From Treponema sp. (lineage in GTDB: Bacteria > Spirochaetota > Spirochaetia > Treponematales > Treponemataceae), in NCBI GenBank assembly GCA_024400955.1, contig JAKSLY010000017.1:1-54009 (forward strand): a stretch of 54,009 nt of DNA, written 5' to 3'. The notes below the pieces were generated by a model. The model was not told the DNA's origin, ran no database searches, and saw nothing but the letters and a program-made list of their open reading frames with translations. This document shows, piece after piece, positions 42,289 through 51,283 of this stretch (positions within the stretch are counted from its first letter, which is position 1; the number at the start of each line of letters is the position of its first letter). Position numbers and translations under genes: made by a program.

Positions 42289-43668
42289 CTTGACGGGCTT
42301 GTCGTTTACGGCGCAGATTACATCGCCTTCATCAAGCTTAAGGGCTGCTCCTGGAGTTTTTTCCATAAGTCCTGCAACGATAACACCCTTTACGTTGTCG
42401 TTGTTCAAGCCGATGCGTTCCTTGTTTTCCTTGGTGAGGTCTGCTGCAGTAAAGCCAGGCCAAAGCTTTGTATTGTCAGAAGTTGTTTCTTCCGTTCTTT
42501 CGCCGATGGTAACCGTTACAGTTTTCTTTTCCTTTCCGCGGAGAACTATGAGTTCAGCCTTTTTGCCGGCAGGAATAGCTGCAATGTCGCGAACAATCTG
42601 GTCCACGGACTTGATGTTCTTTCCGTTAAGTTCAATGATGAAGTCTCCTGCCTGGATTCCAGCCTTCATTGCAGGGCTTCCCATGAACACGTTGCTTGCA
42701 AAGGCTCCTTCCTGCTTCCTGTCGATTCCAAGGGCATCCTTAAAGTCTTCAGAAATGTCCATGAGACTGATTCCAACCCAACCGTAGACAACCTTTCCCT
42801 TCGTGATGAACTGGTCGATGGCGTCCTTTACGTTGTTGATCGGGATGCTGAATCCAAGTCCAACGGATCCGCCGCTTGTAGATGCAATCCATGTGTTGAT
42901 GCCGATTACTTCTCCGTAGATGTTTACGAGAGGGCCGCCGGAGTTACCCTGGTTAATGGCTGCATCAGTCTGGATAAAGTCCGAGATGGAACCAATCTTT
43001 CCGCCGCTTCTTCCTGTTGCACTGACGATACCCTGTGTAACGGAAGCAAAGTATCCAAGGGGGCTTCCGAGGGCAAGCACGATGTCGCCCTGCTGGATGA
43101 GTGAAGAATCTCCAAGGGTTACGACAGGAATTTTCTTGTCGTCAGATTCAAAGGAAACAAGGGCAATGTCCATGCGTTCGTCACCACCAACAAGCTTTCC
43201 TTCAAATTCCCTTTCGTCGTTAAGCTTGATGCTGATCTTTTTTGCATGGCCTGCAACGTGGAAGTTTGTGAGGACATAGAATGTCTTGTCCGTTTTTCTT
43301 ACGATGACGCCGCTTCCGAGCCCTGAAACTTCACGCTCACGCTTTGGGCGTTCCTTGCCACCTTCCTGTGGATTTCCAAAGAAGAATGGAAGGTCCTTGA
43401 AGAAGTCTGGAATGGATGGTCCTGCCTCAACCGTTTCCGTTACATCGACTTCAACGACTGCAGGGAGTACGTTGGCACTGATGGCACGGAAAGTGTCCTG
43501 GAGTGACTGGGTTACCTGAAGGGAATCCTTTGGAAGGTTTACTGCTGGAGATTCCGCAAAGGCTACGTTTGCAGACCCGTTGTTAACCTTGCAGGAAAGA
43601 TTGAATATGCCGAAGGAAAGTGCGGCAACTGCTATTGCTGTGGCAATGTTTTTAACTGGTTTTTTCAT
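42175..43668 (-). CDS. HtrA/DegP-type periplasmic serine protease
   Basis: 497 residues from the ATG at 43668, chosen for the GGAGG before it; upstream in-frame codons are non-coding leader. N-terminal export signal, with two possible cleavages: a loose lipobox NLSC or the signal peptidase I site AFA-ES. The trypsin-like domain has the full triad: His in TNFHV, Asp in MDIALV, Ser in GNSGGPL. Two PDZ domains follow (about 300-390 with YGWVGISLMDIS and MKAGIQAGDFI; about 410-497 with GVIVAGLMEKTPGAALKLDEGDVI). Such proteases degrade or refold damaged envelope proteins, often under stress control. The 181 bp upstream, to rsgA, contain AT-rich promoter-like sequence (TATATATATAAT). Confidence 0.93.
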   Translation of the reverse strand: MKKPVKNIATAIAVAALSFGIFNLSCKVNNGSANVAFAESPAVNLPKDSLQVTQSLQDTFRAISANVLPAVVEVDVTETVEAGPSIPDFFKDLPFFFGNPQEGGKERPKREREVSGLGSGVIVRKTDKTFYVLTNFHVAGHAKKISIKLNDEREFEGKLVGGDERMDIALVSFESDDKKIPVVTLGDSSLIQQGDIVLALGSPLGYFASVTQGIVSATGRSGGKIGSISDFIQTDAAINQGNSGGPLVNIYGEVIGINTWIASTSGGSVGLGFSIPINNVKDAIDQFITKGKVVYGWVGISLMDISEDFKDALGIDRKQEGAFASNVFMGSPAMKAGIQAGDFIIELNGKNIKSVDQIVRDIAAIPAGKKAELIVLRGKEKKTVTVTIGERTEETTSDNTKLWPGFTAADLTKENKERIGLNNDNVKGVIVAGLMEKTPGAALKLDEGDVICAVNDKPVKSVEQFYRELDISDKKEIWFDVYREGHVVSTVHYKLQK

Positions 43669-43849
43669 AATTCCTCCATGGAGAAAATAAATTGGAAGCA
43701 TCCCGGCAAGTTGGTAATTTTTTTTCGAGGTGCCTATATATATAATAATCAAAAGCGAAAAAAATTACAAAAAAATTGCAGGAATTTTTGCGAGGCGGAT
43801 TGAATGTTGAGAAATTGCATTTGCGGCAGGCTGGGATCCTTGCTTGGAC

Positions 43850-44812
43850 TCAGTCTTCAAAGGAGCCGGTGCGAAGCTCTTCCTGAATTCGGTTCCAGCT
43901 GTCGTAGCGTATAGGGCTTATTTTTCCTTCCTCTACGGCCTGGCAGATGGCGCAGTTCTTTTCTCCAAGGTGGGAACAGCTCATGCCGAAACCGCACTTG
44001 CCGATGTAAGGCTTAAAGTCCCTGTAGTAAAGGGCAAGGTTGTCCGCATCAATGTCGTGGAGAAGAAAGCGGCGTACACCCGGGGTATCGATGATGCTTG
44101 CACTGCAGTCCTTGATTCCCCCCATGAGGGCTTCGTTGAGCTGCAGGTGGATCAATGTTCCCTTTGTGGTGGTGTGGCATCCCTTGCCGTATTTTTTTGA
44201 AAGGCTTCCTGTCTTGAGGACGACGGTATTGTCAAGGACGTTGATTATGGAACTTTTGCCGACACCGCTTTGGCCCACAAATGCACACAGCTTGTTTTCG
44301 ATTAAGTGTGCAAGTTCCTCAATGCCTTCGCCTGTGCGCGCGCTTGAACGGATTACCTTGTAGCCTGTCTTTTCCCATACGTCAAGCTGGTCCTGGAATT
44401 CGTCGGATTTACCAGCCGGCAGGTCATACTTGTTGCAAACGATGACCGGGGTTATGTTCTCGTATTCAGCCTGTGCAAGGGCGCGGTCTATGAACCTTGG
44501 CCTGAATGGTGGCTCGTCCGGAGTTGTGACAATCAGTAGGTAGTCAAGGTTTGCGGCCAAAAGCTGCGGTTCACGCTTCTTGATGTTCCACCTTACGAAT
44601 TCATTCCTGCGTGGAACCAGGGAGAGTATCTGTCCCTTTTCTTCTTCCAGGGTTTCCTCGTCCAGCTGAACGATGTCACCCGGGGCAAGGGGATTGTAGT
44701 ATCCCTCGATTCCCTTGAGAATTTTTCCCTTTATGGAACAAAAGCGCGTTATGCCGTCATCGCATTCAACTTCAAAAAGATTCTTGCTTCCGCTGATTAT
44801 CAGACCATTCAT
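43850..44812 (-). CDS. rsgA: ribosome small-subunit maturation GTPase RsgA
   Basis: 320 residues. An N-terminal OB-fold domain (about 1-75) is followed by a circularly permuted GTPase domain: G4 (CNKYDL) and G5 (SARTGEG) come before G1 (GQSGVGKSS) and G3 (DTPGV). A C-terminal zinc knuckle has the pattern CGFGMSCSHLGEKNCAIC. RsgA (YjeQ) checks the decoding centre of the 30S subunit during assembly. The ATG at 44812 has no Shine-Dalgarno sequence and lies 8 nt after TGC-TATAAT, an extended -10 element, so a leaderless transcript is likely. Divergent from purN. Confidence 0.95.
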   Translation of the reverse strand: MNGLIISGSKNLFEVECDDGITRFCSIKGKILKGIEGYYNPLAPGDIVQLDEETLEEEKGQILSLVPRRNEFVRWNIKKREPQLLAANLDYLLIVTTPDEPPFRPRFIDRALAQAEYENITPVIVCNKYDLPAGKSDEFQDQLDVWEKTGYKVIRSSARTGEGIEELAHLIENKLCAFVGQSGVGKSSIINVLDNTVVLKTGSLSKKYGKGCHTTTKGTLIHLQLNEALMGGIKDCSASIIDTPGVRRFLLHDIDADNLALYYRDFKPYIGKCGFGMSCSHLGEKNCAICQAVEEGKISPIRYDSWNRIQEELRTGSFED

Positions 44813-44820
44813 ATTCTAAA

Positions 44821-44829
44821 ATTATAGCA
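44821..44829 (-). promoter_or_regulatory. extended -10 promoter of rsgA
   Basis: Minus-strand TGC-TATAAT with a consensus hexamer at 44821-44826, ending 8 nt before the rsgA ATG. No -35 match. The predicted 5' leader is 0-2 nt. Confidence 0.55.
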
Positions 44830-44897
44830 TGTATTTTTTATTTCTGCTAGAATCATGTCATGTGCACCTTGAATGAAAATTCCCAAAGGAGATGGAT

Positions 44898-45521
44898 ATG
44901 ACCAAGAAACGTGTTGCAGTCCTTGTATCGGGCGGAGGAACAAACCTTCAGGCCCTTATCGATAACCAGAAAGCTTCGGCTGACTGCCCTTATGAAATTG
45001 TTGTGGTGATTTCAAGCACCAAGAATGCCTATTCAATAGAACGTGCCGCAAAGGCGGGAATCCAATGCATTGTAAAAAGCCCCTTCAGCGTAATGGGAAA
45101 GGAAACTGCCCAGGCTTCCTCAAGGGAAGAAAAGAACATCGCCGTTTCCGATGCAATACTAGAGGAATGCAAGGCCCGCTCCGTGGACATAATAGTTCTT
45201 GCAGGGTATCTTTCCGTCTTGACTGGCAGAATCATCGATGAATACAAGGGTGCCATCATAAACCTTCATCCGGCCCTTCTGCCAAAGTTTGGTGGAGTTG
45301 GAATGTGGGGACATAACGTTCACGAGGCCGTTCTTGCAGCAAAGGAAAAGGAAAGCGGCTGCACCGTTCATCTTGTTGACTCTGGATGCGACACGGGAAA
45401 AATCCTTGTGCAGAAGAGGGTTCCCGTAATGGAAGGTGATGACGTTGATTCACTTTATGCGCGCATTGCCCCGGAAGAACACAAGGCCATCATTGAAGGT
45501 CTTTTGATGCTGTGCAAATAA
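44898..45521 (+). CDS. purN: phosphoribosylglycinamide formyltransferase
   Basis: 207 residues from the ATG at 44898. The ATG at 44892 touches the AAAGGAG ribosome-binding site directly, so the second one is chosen. Motifs: VLVSGGGTNLQALID (phosphate-binding), VLAGYLSVLTGRIIDEY, the catalytic INLHPALLPKFGG with His, and VDSGCDTGKIL with the catalytic Asp. PurN uses 10-formyl-tetrahydrofolate to add the first formyl group in purine synthesis. A segment with extra residues (FSVMGKETAQASSREE) lies in the middle. The DUF1015 gene follows 15 nt after its stop and shares the transcript. Confidence 0.93.
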   Translation: MTKKRVAVLVSGGGTNLQALIDNQKASADCPYEIVVVISSTKNAYSIERAAKAGIQCIVKSPFSVMGKETAQASSREEKNIAVSDAILEECKARSVDIIVLAGYLSVLTGRIIDEYKGAIINLHPALLPKFGGVGMWGHNVHEAVLAAKEKESGCTVHLVDSGCDTGKILVQKRVPVMEGDDVDSLYARIAPEEHKAIIEGLLMLCK

Positions 45522-45536
45522 AAAATGGAGATTGAT

Positions 45537-46862
45537 ATGAGTACAAGTTTTTCAGATTATGGAATGATCCTTCCAAGGATTCTTCTGCCAAAGGAAAAGG
45601 ACATAAAGACATGGAGCGTCGTTGCCTGCGACCAGTACACCCAGGATCCTGAATACTGGAAAAAGGCTGCCGAAACTGCCGGAGAAAAGCCTTCCACATT
45701 GAACCTGATTTTGCCGGAAGTTTATCTTGGTGCCCCGGACAGAAGGGAACGCATCGAGAAAATCCGCACTTCCATGAAGGAATACATGGCCGGCGGAGTC
45801 TTTGATCCGGAAGAAGAGCAGTTTATTTATATAGAAAGAACAAGCGCATTCGGAAGAACAAGGTGCGGTCTTGTATGTGCCATTGACCTTGATTCTTACG
45901 ACTGGAAGCCCTTCAGCAAGAACCTTGTGCGCGCCACGGAAGCAACCATCGTTGACCGCATTCCGCCAAGAAAGGAAATCAGAAAGAACGCTCCCCTTGA
46001 ACTTCCCCACATCATGCTCCTTGCCAACGACAGTACAAGGCTCATCGTGGAAAAGGCAGGCCAGCTTGCAAAGAAGAACGCCCCGGTTTACTCTGGGGAA
46101 ATGATGATGAACGGTGGATCCATTAAGGGATGGAGCCTCAAGGATTCGTCGGACTTGAACGTGCTCAAGAATTCCCTTGGGGAATATAAGAAGCTCAACA
46201 CGGAAAGCGACGGTTCAGTCTTCATGTTTGCCGTTGGTGACGGAAACCATTCCCTTGCAACTGCAAAGGCCGTATGGGACGAGTACCGTGCTGAACTTGA
46301 AAAATCCGGCGCTTCAAAAGAAGAAATCGAAAATTCCAGCGTGCGTTATGCCCTTGTTGAAATCGTGAACATCTATGACGAAGGCCTTACCTTTGAGCCG
46401 ATCCACAGGGTTCTGTTCAACGTTGATGCAGAAAAGCTTGTGGCATTCTGTGCAGAAAAGCTCGGTGCCCAGGTGGAGGATGTTGCATGTCCAAGGTGCA
46501 TGGAAAAGGCTGTCAAGTCAAGCCATGCTGATTTTGCCTTTGTCTACCAGAAGGATGGCAAGGAGGAACACAAGGTTCTCCACACCCAGATAAAGGAACT
46601 TCTGGTAAGCCGACTTCAGCCGGTCCTCGATGAGTTCATTTCAGAAAATGCCGGAGTAGAAATCGACTACATTCACGGTACTGAGGAACTTCTGCGCCTT
46701 TCAAAAAAGGAAGGGGCTGCAAGCATCATGCTTCCGCCTGTAGCAAAGGATTCATTCTTCGAGACAATTGGAAAGGGTGGCCCGCTGCCAAGAAAGAGCT
46801 TCAGCATGGGAGAGGCAGATGAAAAGAGGTTCTATCTTGAATGCCGCCGCCTCTTTGACTGA
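45537..46862 (+). CDS. DUF1015 family protein
   Basis: 441 residues from the ATG at 45537, chosen because GGAG lies 6 nt before it. It matches the DUF1015 family: ILLPKEKDIKTWSVVACDQY near the N-terminus, a central VGDGNHSLATAKAVWDEY (the conserved DGNHS/DGHHR block), and a C-terminal IDYIHGTEELLRL. The family is widespread and its biochemical activity is not established to my knowledge; the conserved His/Asp block suggests an enzyme. No signal peptide. Co-transcribed with purN. It converges with the lytic transglycosylase gene, with 9 bp between stops. Confidence 0.85.
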   Translation: MSTSFSDYGMILPRILLPKEKDIKTWSVVACDQYTQDPEYWKKAAETAGEKPSTLNLILPEVYLGAPDRRERIEKIRTSMKEYMAGGVFDPEEEQFIYIERTSAFGRTRCGLVCAIDLDSYDWKPFSKNLVRATEATIVDRIPPRKEIRKNAPLELPHIMLLANDSTRLIVEKAGQLAKKNAPVYSGEMMMNGGSIKGWSLKDSSDLNVLKNSLGEYKKLNTESDGSVFMFAVGDGNHSLATAKAVWDEYRAELEKSGASKEEIENSSVRYALVEIVNIYDEGLTFEPIHRVLFNVDAEKLVAFCAEKLGAQVEDVACPRCMEKAVKSSHADFAFVYQKDGKEEHKVLHTQIKELLVSRLQPVLDEFISENAGVEIDYIHGTEELLRLSKKEGAASIMLPPVAKDSFFETIGKGGPLPRKSFSMGEADEKRFYLECRRLFD

Positions 46863-46871
46863 GGGAATTCT

Positions 46872-47903
46872 TTAACCTGAGATAGATTTTGCAATTTTCT
46901 TTGCATACCCTGCCGGAAGCCTCAAGAGCCAGACTTCATCGGGCGGGGTAATTTTTTTTATGAGGGCAGGGTTAAGGAATTCAAGGGTTTCTTCATCCAG
47001 TTCTGATGCACGGGCTATCTTTTCAAGGCTTATGCTTCCCTTTACCTTCAGGTAGCTGTATTTTTCCGGCTTTCTGTCGCGGACAAATTCGTTCTGGATT
47101 CCAAATTCGATGAGGCCGTAGTATTCGGCATTTTCGCAAAGTTCAGCAAGGGCACAAAGCTTTGGAATGTACTGGGCCGTCTGTTCCGGCAGAAGGTTTT
47201 CCCGGCACAGCTGCCAGTAGTCCTTTGACGGATTTGCCTTTGTTATCTTCATCAGTGCACCGGCTCCCATGTTGTATGCAGCCACGGCCATGGTCCAGTC
47301 TTCAAACATCCTGTAGTTGTCCTGCAGCTTTTTTATGGCTGCATCAGTTTCCTTCCATGGGTCAAGCCGCTCGTCGTACCATTCGCTTTTCTTCATGAAG
47401 GGTTCCATGCTGTTTTCCATGAACTGCCACAGGCCCGTTGCCCCGGAAGTGGAAACTGCATTGGGCGTGTAGTCCGATTCCACCAGGGGAAGGTACTGGA
47501 GCCACAGGGGCATCCTGTTTTTGCGCAGGGAAGCAACGATGTATGGCCTGTAGTCCCGGGCGCGGTAAAGGGCTTCTGCAATGTGTTCGCGCTTGGTTTC
47601 CGTCATGTAGTGCCTGATGTATTTTAGCGTTGCCGGCTGGCGGATTCCCAGAAGTCCTGTGCTCTTGTGCTTTGGAGGAGGAAGGATGTAGGTTGAATCT
47701 GCGTAGTCCATGTCCAGTGGGGCAGGCTGAACAAGTTCAACCTCAAGGTCCATGGAATCAAAGAAGTCGCTTTCCAGGGTGAAGTTTGCCACCGGTTCCG
47801 AAAGGGCTGCATGCATTGCAAGACACAGGAATGCGGCCGCTGCAAGAAGATTTCTTTTCTTTGCTGGAGGAATTGAATTGTCCCTGAAAAATCGGTTCAC
47901 CAT
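46872..47903 (-). CDS. lytic murein transglycosylase (SLT/MltD type)
   Basis: 343 residues. An N-terminal signal/anchor (about 15-36) is followed by a Pro-rich stretch and an SLT domain (about 100-250) with the catalytic Glu142 in PLVESDYTPNAVS, GATGLWQFM and AVAAYNMGAG. The C-terminal 60 residues (YSYLKVKGSISLEKIARASE) look like a LysM peptidoglycan-binding module with a reduced core. The enzyme would cut glycan strands of peptidoglycan in the periplasm, forming anhydro-muropeptides, for example at sites of flagellum or protein-complex insertion. It lies 18 nt after the lipoprotein gene at 47922 and is probably co-transcribed with it. Confidence 0.88.
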   Translation of the reverse strand: MVNRFFRDNSIPPAKKRNLLAAAAFLCLAMHAALSEPVANFTLESDFFDSMDLEVELVQPAPLDMDYADSTYILPPPKHKSTGLLGIRQPATLKYIRHYMTETKREHIAEALYRARDYRPYIVASLRKNRMPLWLQYLPLVESDYTPNAVSTSGATGLWQFMENSMEPFMKKSEWYDERLDPWKETDAAIKKLQDNYRMFEDWTMAVAAYNMGAGALMKITKANPSKDYWQLCRENLLPEQTAQYIPKLCALAELCENAEYYGLIEFGIQNEFVRDRKPEKYSYLKVKGSISLEKIARASELDEETLEFLNPALIKKITPPDEVWLLRLPAGYAKKIAKSISG

Positions 47904-47921
47904 GTAAAAACCTGAAAGGGG

Positions 47922-48950
47922 CTACAGCTTTTCGCCGAAGTAGATTCCGGCCCATTCCCAGCGTCCGTGGATTTCCGGGTCTGCCGGGAAGTTTACCTTG
48001 CGGAAGTAAAGGTACCAAACGTTAACGTAGGTGCTCCATCCTGTTGTCCTGAGGTATGCTTCCGTCGGAGAAGATGAAGGGTCAAGCTCTGCACTGTAGC
48101 GGATTCTGTTTCCGCGCATGAATGACCTCATGGAAAAGCTTTCCTGTGCGTTGACGTCCGTCTCGATCTGGCGCCATGACATGGCAAAGAAGTTGACCTT
48201 TGACTTGTACTTGTCCAGGGAGCGGTAGTTGTAGTTTGAGATTCCATTCTTGACTGCGGAAACGAGGGCGTCCAGGCTTTCGAAGGTCCAGTCCTTTGAA
48301 GAATTTGAAAAGTCGATGAACTGCTTTGTGCTAAGGTATGCGTTTGGGTAGCCTTGGATCTGCAGGGTGCTTGCGTCGTCCTGTTCCAGGTACTGGGTGT
48401 AGGTGCGGACGGCCTGCTTCCATTCGCCTTCCTTTTCGTATTCCTTTGCAAGTCGGTAGAAGAGTTCCGTGGTGCTTACGTTGTTTGGAAAGCGGCTTAT
48501 GAGCTGGTTGAAGTAGGTGATTCTGTTGGCCGGGCTTTCGCTGATCTGGATAAGGTGTTCCAGGCAGATGAAGTGGATGGACTTGCCCTGAACCATCAGG
48601 TCGTTGTAGTTGTTGATGATTCGCTCAAAGTAGTATTCGGCCACCGGTTCCGCCTCGTTTTCCAGGTAGGCGTAGGCTGTCATGAGGAGCCAGTATGCAT
48701 TGTAGGAATCGTCGGGATGGGTTTCAACCCAGTTTGTCAGGAAGTATATGAGGGAATTGTAGTCCTTGACGGAAAGCATGTTGTTGGCAATCCTGTTTAC
48801 CACTGCATACCTGGTTTCCGGCGTGATGTTTTCCTTGTTCAATATTGAATAAAGCATTTCCTGTGTCTGGGCGTGCCTGTCTTTCTTTTTGCATGAGAAG
48901 GTTGAAAAACACAGGATGGCTATGGCTGCCAAAGCAAGAATTTTTTTCAT
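47922..48950 (-). CDS. TPR-like lipoprotein, 342 aa
   Basis: The N-terminus is a lipoprotein signal with Cys20 (FSTFSCKKKD), so the mature protein is membrane-anchored in the envelope. Residues about 25-200 form helical pairs of the TPR type (for example LFYRLAKEYEKEGEWKQAVR, TYTQYLEQD). The C-terminal 130 residues are different and rich in aromatic residues (WSTYVNVWYLYFRKVNFPAD), not recognised. It stands upstream of a lytic transglycosylase and may position that enzyme or another envelope complex. Start at 48950 has no Shine-Dalgarno sequence and a leader of about 8 nt from the promoter below. Confidence 0.75.
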   Translation of the reverse strand: MKKILALAAIAILCFSTFSCKKKDRHAQTQEMLYSILNKENITPETRYAVVNRIANNMLSVKDYNSLIYFLTNWVETHPDDSYNAYWLLMTAYAYLENEAEPVAEYYFERIINNYNDLMVQGKSIHFICLEHLIQISESPANRITYFNQLISRFPNNVSTTELFYRLAKEYEKEGEWKQAVRTYTQYLEQDDASTLQIQGYPNAYLSTKQFIDFSNSSKDWTFESLDALVSAVKNGISNYNYRSLDKYKSKVNFFAMSWRQIETDVNAQESFSMRSFMRGNRIRYSAELDPSSSPTEAYLRTTGWSTYVNVWYLYFRKVNFPADPEIHGRWEWAGIYFGEKL

Positions 48951-48965
48951 AATAAGATGAATAAG

Positions 48966-48995
48966 ATTTTACCATAAGTTAAAAGTTATTGGCAA
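48966..48995 (-). promoter_or_regulatory. promoter of the TPR lipoprotein/transglycosylase pair
   Basis: Minus-strand TTGCCA (48990-48995) and TAAAAT (48966-48971) with an 18-bp spacer and a TGG extension before the -10. Transcription should start near 48959, about 8 nt before the start codon. Confidence 0.6.
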
Positions 48996-49019
48996 GAATT
49001 ACAACTTACTGTATTCTAT

Positions 49020-49442
49020 ATGGAATATATGGAAAACGATACAAAAAATACCCTCATCATAGCCTTTGGATTCATGCTCATTTTTGACGGGCTTCTTTTT
49101 GGCCTCATTAACTCGCCATACTGTTCCATGGGGATAAAGGGGCTTTGGCCGCTTCTGTTCATCCTTGCGGGGCTTTCCTTTTTTGCGTCGGACTTTTACA
49201 TTTTCAAGAGGCTGAGGACGGTTTTCCTTTTTCCATCGGTAATGCTCATTGTGCTGGGCGTTTTCTTCCTCATGTTTTCCCTTCATGTAATTCCTGTTTC
49301 CTTTAAGCGGTTTATAGTTATTTCCTGGCCCTACTGGCTCATTGTGCTGGGCCTGATTCTTGTGCTTGTTTACGGAATGCAGCGGATAAAGGACAGGAAA
49401 TTCCCATACATGCAGGATGATTCTCTTGAAGACAACCTTTAA
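49020..49442 (+). CDS. small integral membrane protein, four predicted helices
   Basis: 140 residues with four hydrophobic stretches (about 12-31, 42-57, 67-86 and 103-121), each ending in charged residues. The pattern resembles small DUF5668-type membrane proteins but no specific motif proves it. A cytoplasmic C-terminal tail follows. A second in-frame ATG at 49029 is an alternative start; neither has a good ribosome-binding site, while TATTCT stands right in front. Its end overlaps the next gene by 26 bp. Function unknown. Confidence 0.65.
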   Translation: MEYMENDTKNTLIIAFGFMLIFDGLLFGLINSPYCSMGIKGLWPLLFILAGLSFFASDFYIFKRLRTVFLFPSVMLIVLGVFFLMFSLHVIPVSFKRFIVISWPYWLIVLGLILVLVYGMQRIKDRKFPYMQDDSLEDNL

Positions 49443-51186
49443 AACAGCGGCAGTTTTTTTCTGTTCTGTTTTTGCCATATTCCTATCCTCATGCGGCAGT
49501 ACGCCGGAAGCTCCCGAGGCGGTTCCTGAATTTGATGAATCCCAGGCTGTTTCCGTTTCCGTCATTTCAACAAAGAAGCGAGATTTTTTTTCTTCCATAG
49601 ATAGGTCGGTCCTTGACCTTGTGGCAAAGGGTTCCCCGGATTCCTTGAGGGCTGCATATTCCCAGCTGCATAAAAGCGTGGAATCGGACTATTCCGAGGC
49701 GGAAAAGACCCTGCTCAAGATGATGAAGTCCTTCATGACGATCCTGTGGCCATCCCAGAACCAGAACTGGACGATTCCCGACGTGGGGACAAACCTTTAC
49801 ACCGGATGCATCGACAGCGTCAACCGGGGCATTTACGACCTTAGCCTTGGTTCAAGTGCAGCGGCCGGGGATGGAGGGGCAGGAAATTTCTTTGCCCATG
49901 CAATGCCTCCCCTCATAGTTGTGGAGCACTCCCTTTCTGCAGAATATTATGGTCGTGCCGAATCAAGCCTGCGCAGTGCCCTGAACCTTTATGGCGACAG
50001 CGTCATGGCAAACTACCTTCTTGGTCTTGTCTATGAAAGGCAGGGAAAGAACCAGCAGGCCATGGACTGCTTTACCGCAGCCAACAGCCTCTGTCCTTCC
50101 GGGGTAAAGGAAATACAGCTTCATCTTGCCCAGGTGTGCTACAATCTTAAGAATTACGACATGGCCATTGCGGTGGGGGAGCAGATTCTTCTTGCATATC
50201 CCCAGGAAGCGGAAGTCTATAAGATTTGTGCCCAGTCCGCTTATGCCATAAATGACCTTGAAAAGACGGAATCCTTCATTGTTCGAATTCTTCTCCTGGA
50301 GCCTGAGAACATCGACTATGTACTCATGCGTGCAAAGATCCTCATGGAAAAGCAGGACTACATACGAGCTTCTTCCCTGCTGGATGTCGTCCAGAGAAAG
50401 AGGCCTGATGCAAGAAACTACTATCTTTTGCGTGCCCGACTGCAGCGCGAGTGGAACAAGAACAACAATGCTGCCGTGGAAACCATGACAAAAGCCCTTG
50501 TTTCCTGGCCAAAGGATACGGAAATCCTTGTACTTGCGGCAGATGTGGCAAGTGCTGCAGGAAATTCCATCGGCGGAAGGTCTGCATTGGACCTGGCCCA
50601 GATGGCACTATCCCAGGATCCGGGCAACAGCCAGGCCTTAAATATCATGGTCAGGGAATTCCACAAGGCAGGAAATTCCCAGAGGGCTTATGAAATCAGT
50701 TCAAGGCTGGTTGCAACGGGAGACGCAGGCAAGGATATCCTCTACACCCATATAGATATCTGCATTGCATTAAAGCGCACGACAGAAGCTTCGGCCCTTG
50801 CCCAGAAACTTTACCAGCAGGATTCCTCAAATGAAGAGAACTGCATGTACTATGTAAAGGTTCTTGCTGCATCCGGTGATACTGCCACTGCCGCCACCAT
50901 GATCAACCGGTTCCTTGAGAATGCCAACCCAAAGATGAAGAGCTTTCTTCTATATGAAAGAAGCTTTTTGCAGCCAACGGAAGACCTGCAGCTTGCCGAC
51001 TTGCGTTCAAGCCTTACATCAAACCCACGAAACCGCGATTCCCTCTACAGGCTGTATCAGATTTACTACAGGAAAAGCGACTGGCGCCGTGCACAGTACT
51101 ACCTCAAGCAGGTCGTTGCCCTGGAACCCAACAATGGTGACCTTATGCGCCGCAATGGGGAACTGGACAAGCTTCTTGGCCGCTAG
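49417..51186 (+). CDS. TPR lipoprotein, 589 aa
   Basis: A lipoprotein signal with Cys26 (AIFLSSCGSTPE) is followed by an acidic linker and a long array of TPR units from about residue 165 to the end (for example ANYLLGLVYERQGKNQQAMD, LFTANSL-like turns, EVYKICAQSAYAINDLEKTE, and the last unit WRRAQYYLKQVVALEPNN). Such proteins scaffold envelope complexes; a role with the TamB/Bam machinery or in motility cannot be told from sequence. Start overlaps the preceding membrane-protein gene by 26 bp, so the two are probably co-translated. Confidence 0.8.
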   Translation: MILLKTTFKTAAVFFCSVFAIFLSSCGSTPEAPEAVPEFDESQAVSVSVISTKKRDFFSSIDRSVLDLVAKGSPDSLRAAYSQLHKSVESDYSEAEKTLLKMMKSFMTILWPSQNQNWTIPDVGTNLYTGCIDSVNRGIYDLSLGSSAAAGDGGAGNFFAHAMPPLIVVEHSLSAEYYGRAESSLRSALNLYGDSVMANYLLGLVYERQGKNQQAMDCFTAANSLCPSGVKEIQLHLAQVCYNLKNYDMAIAVGEQILLAYPQEAEVYKICAQSAYAINDLEKTESFIVRILLLEPENIDYVLMRAKILMEKQDYIRASSLLDVVQRKRPDARNYYLLRARLQREWNKNNNAAVETMTKALVSWPKDTEILVLAADVASAAGNSIGGRSALDLAQMALSQDPGNSQALNIMVREFHKAGNSQRAYEISSRLVATGDAGKDILYTHIDICIALKRTTEASALAQKLYQQDSSNEENCMYYVKVLAASGDTATAATMINRFLENANPKMKSFLLYERSFLQPTEDLQLADLRSSLTSNPRNRDSLYRLYQIYYRKSDWRRAQYYLKQVVALEPNNGDLMRRNGELDKLLGR

Positions 51187-51206
51187 ATGATGCTTTGTTG
51201 GTTTTC

Positions 51207-51234
51207 TTGTAAATTTAAAAAAATGTATTATATT
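51207..51234 (+). promoter_or_regulatory. promoter of the 494-aa unknown gene and ptsN
   Basis: TTGTAA (51207-51212) and TATATT (51229-51234) are 16 bp apart in an AT-rich patch. The leader is about 43 nt long, with GGAAAT as the only ribosome-binding match. Confidence 0.5.
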
Positions 51235-51283
51235 TGTAGGGGCATATAAAAGCTGAATTTTTGTATGCCCTCAGTTGGAAATA

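Noticed and set aside
43711..43746. TTGGTA..TATATA promoter-like sequence on the plus strand upstream of htrA
   Set aside because: Both flanking genes are on the minus strand and no plus-strand gene follows; AT-rich DNA gives such matches easily.
48999..49598. 199-codon open frame on the minus strand
   Set aside because: Antisense to the membrane-protein and TPR lipoprotein genes; the translation is very rich in Lys and Glu, as expected from the complement of hydrophobic helices.
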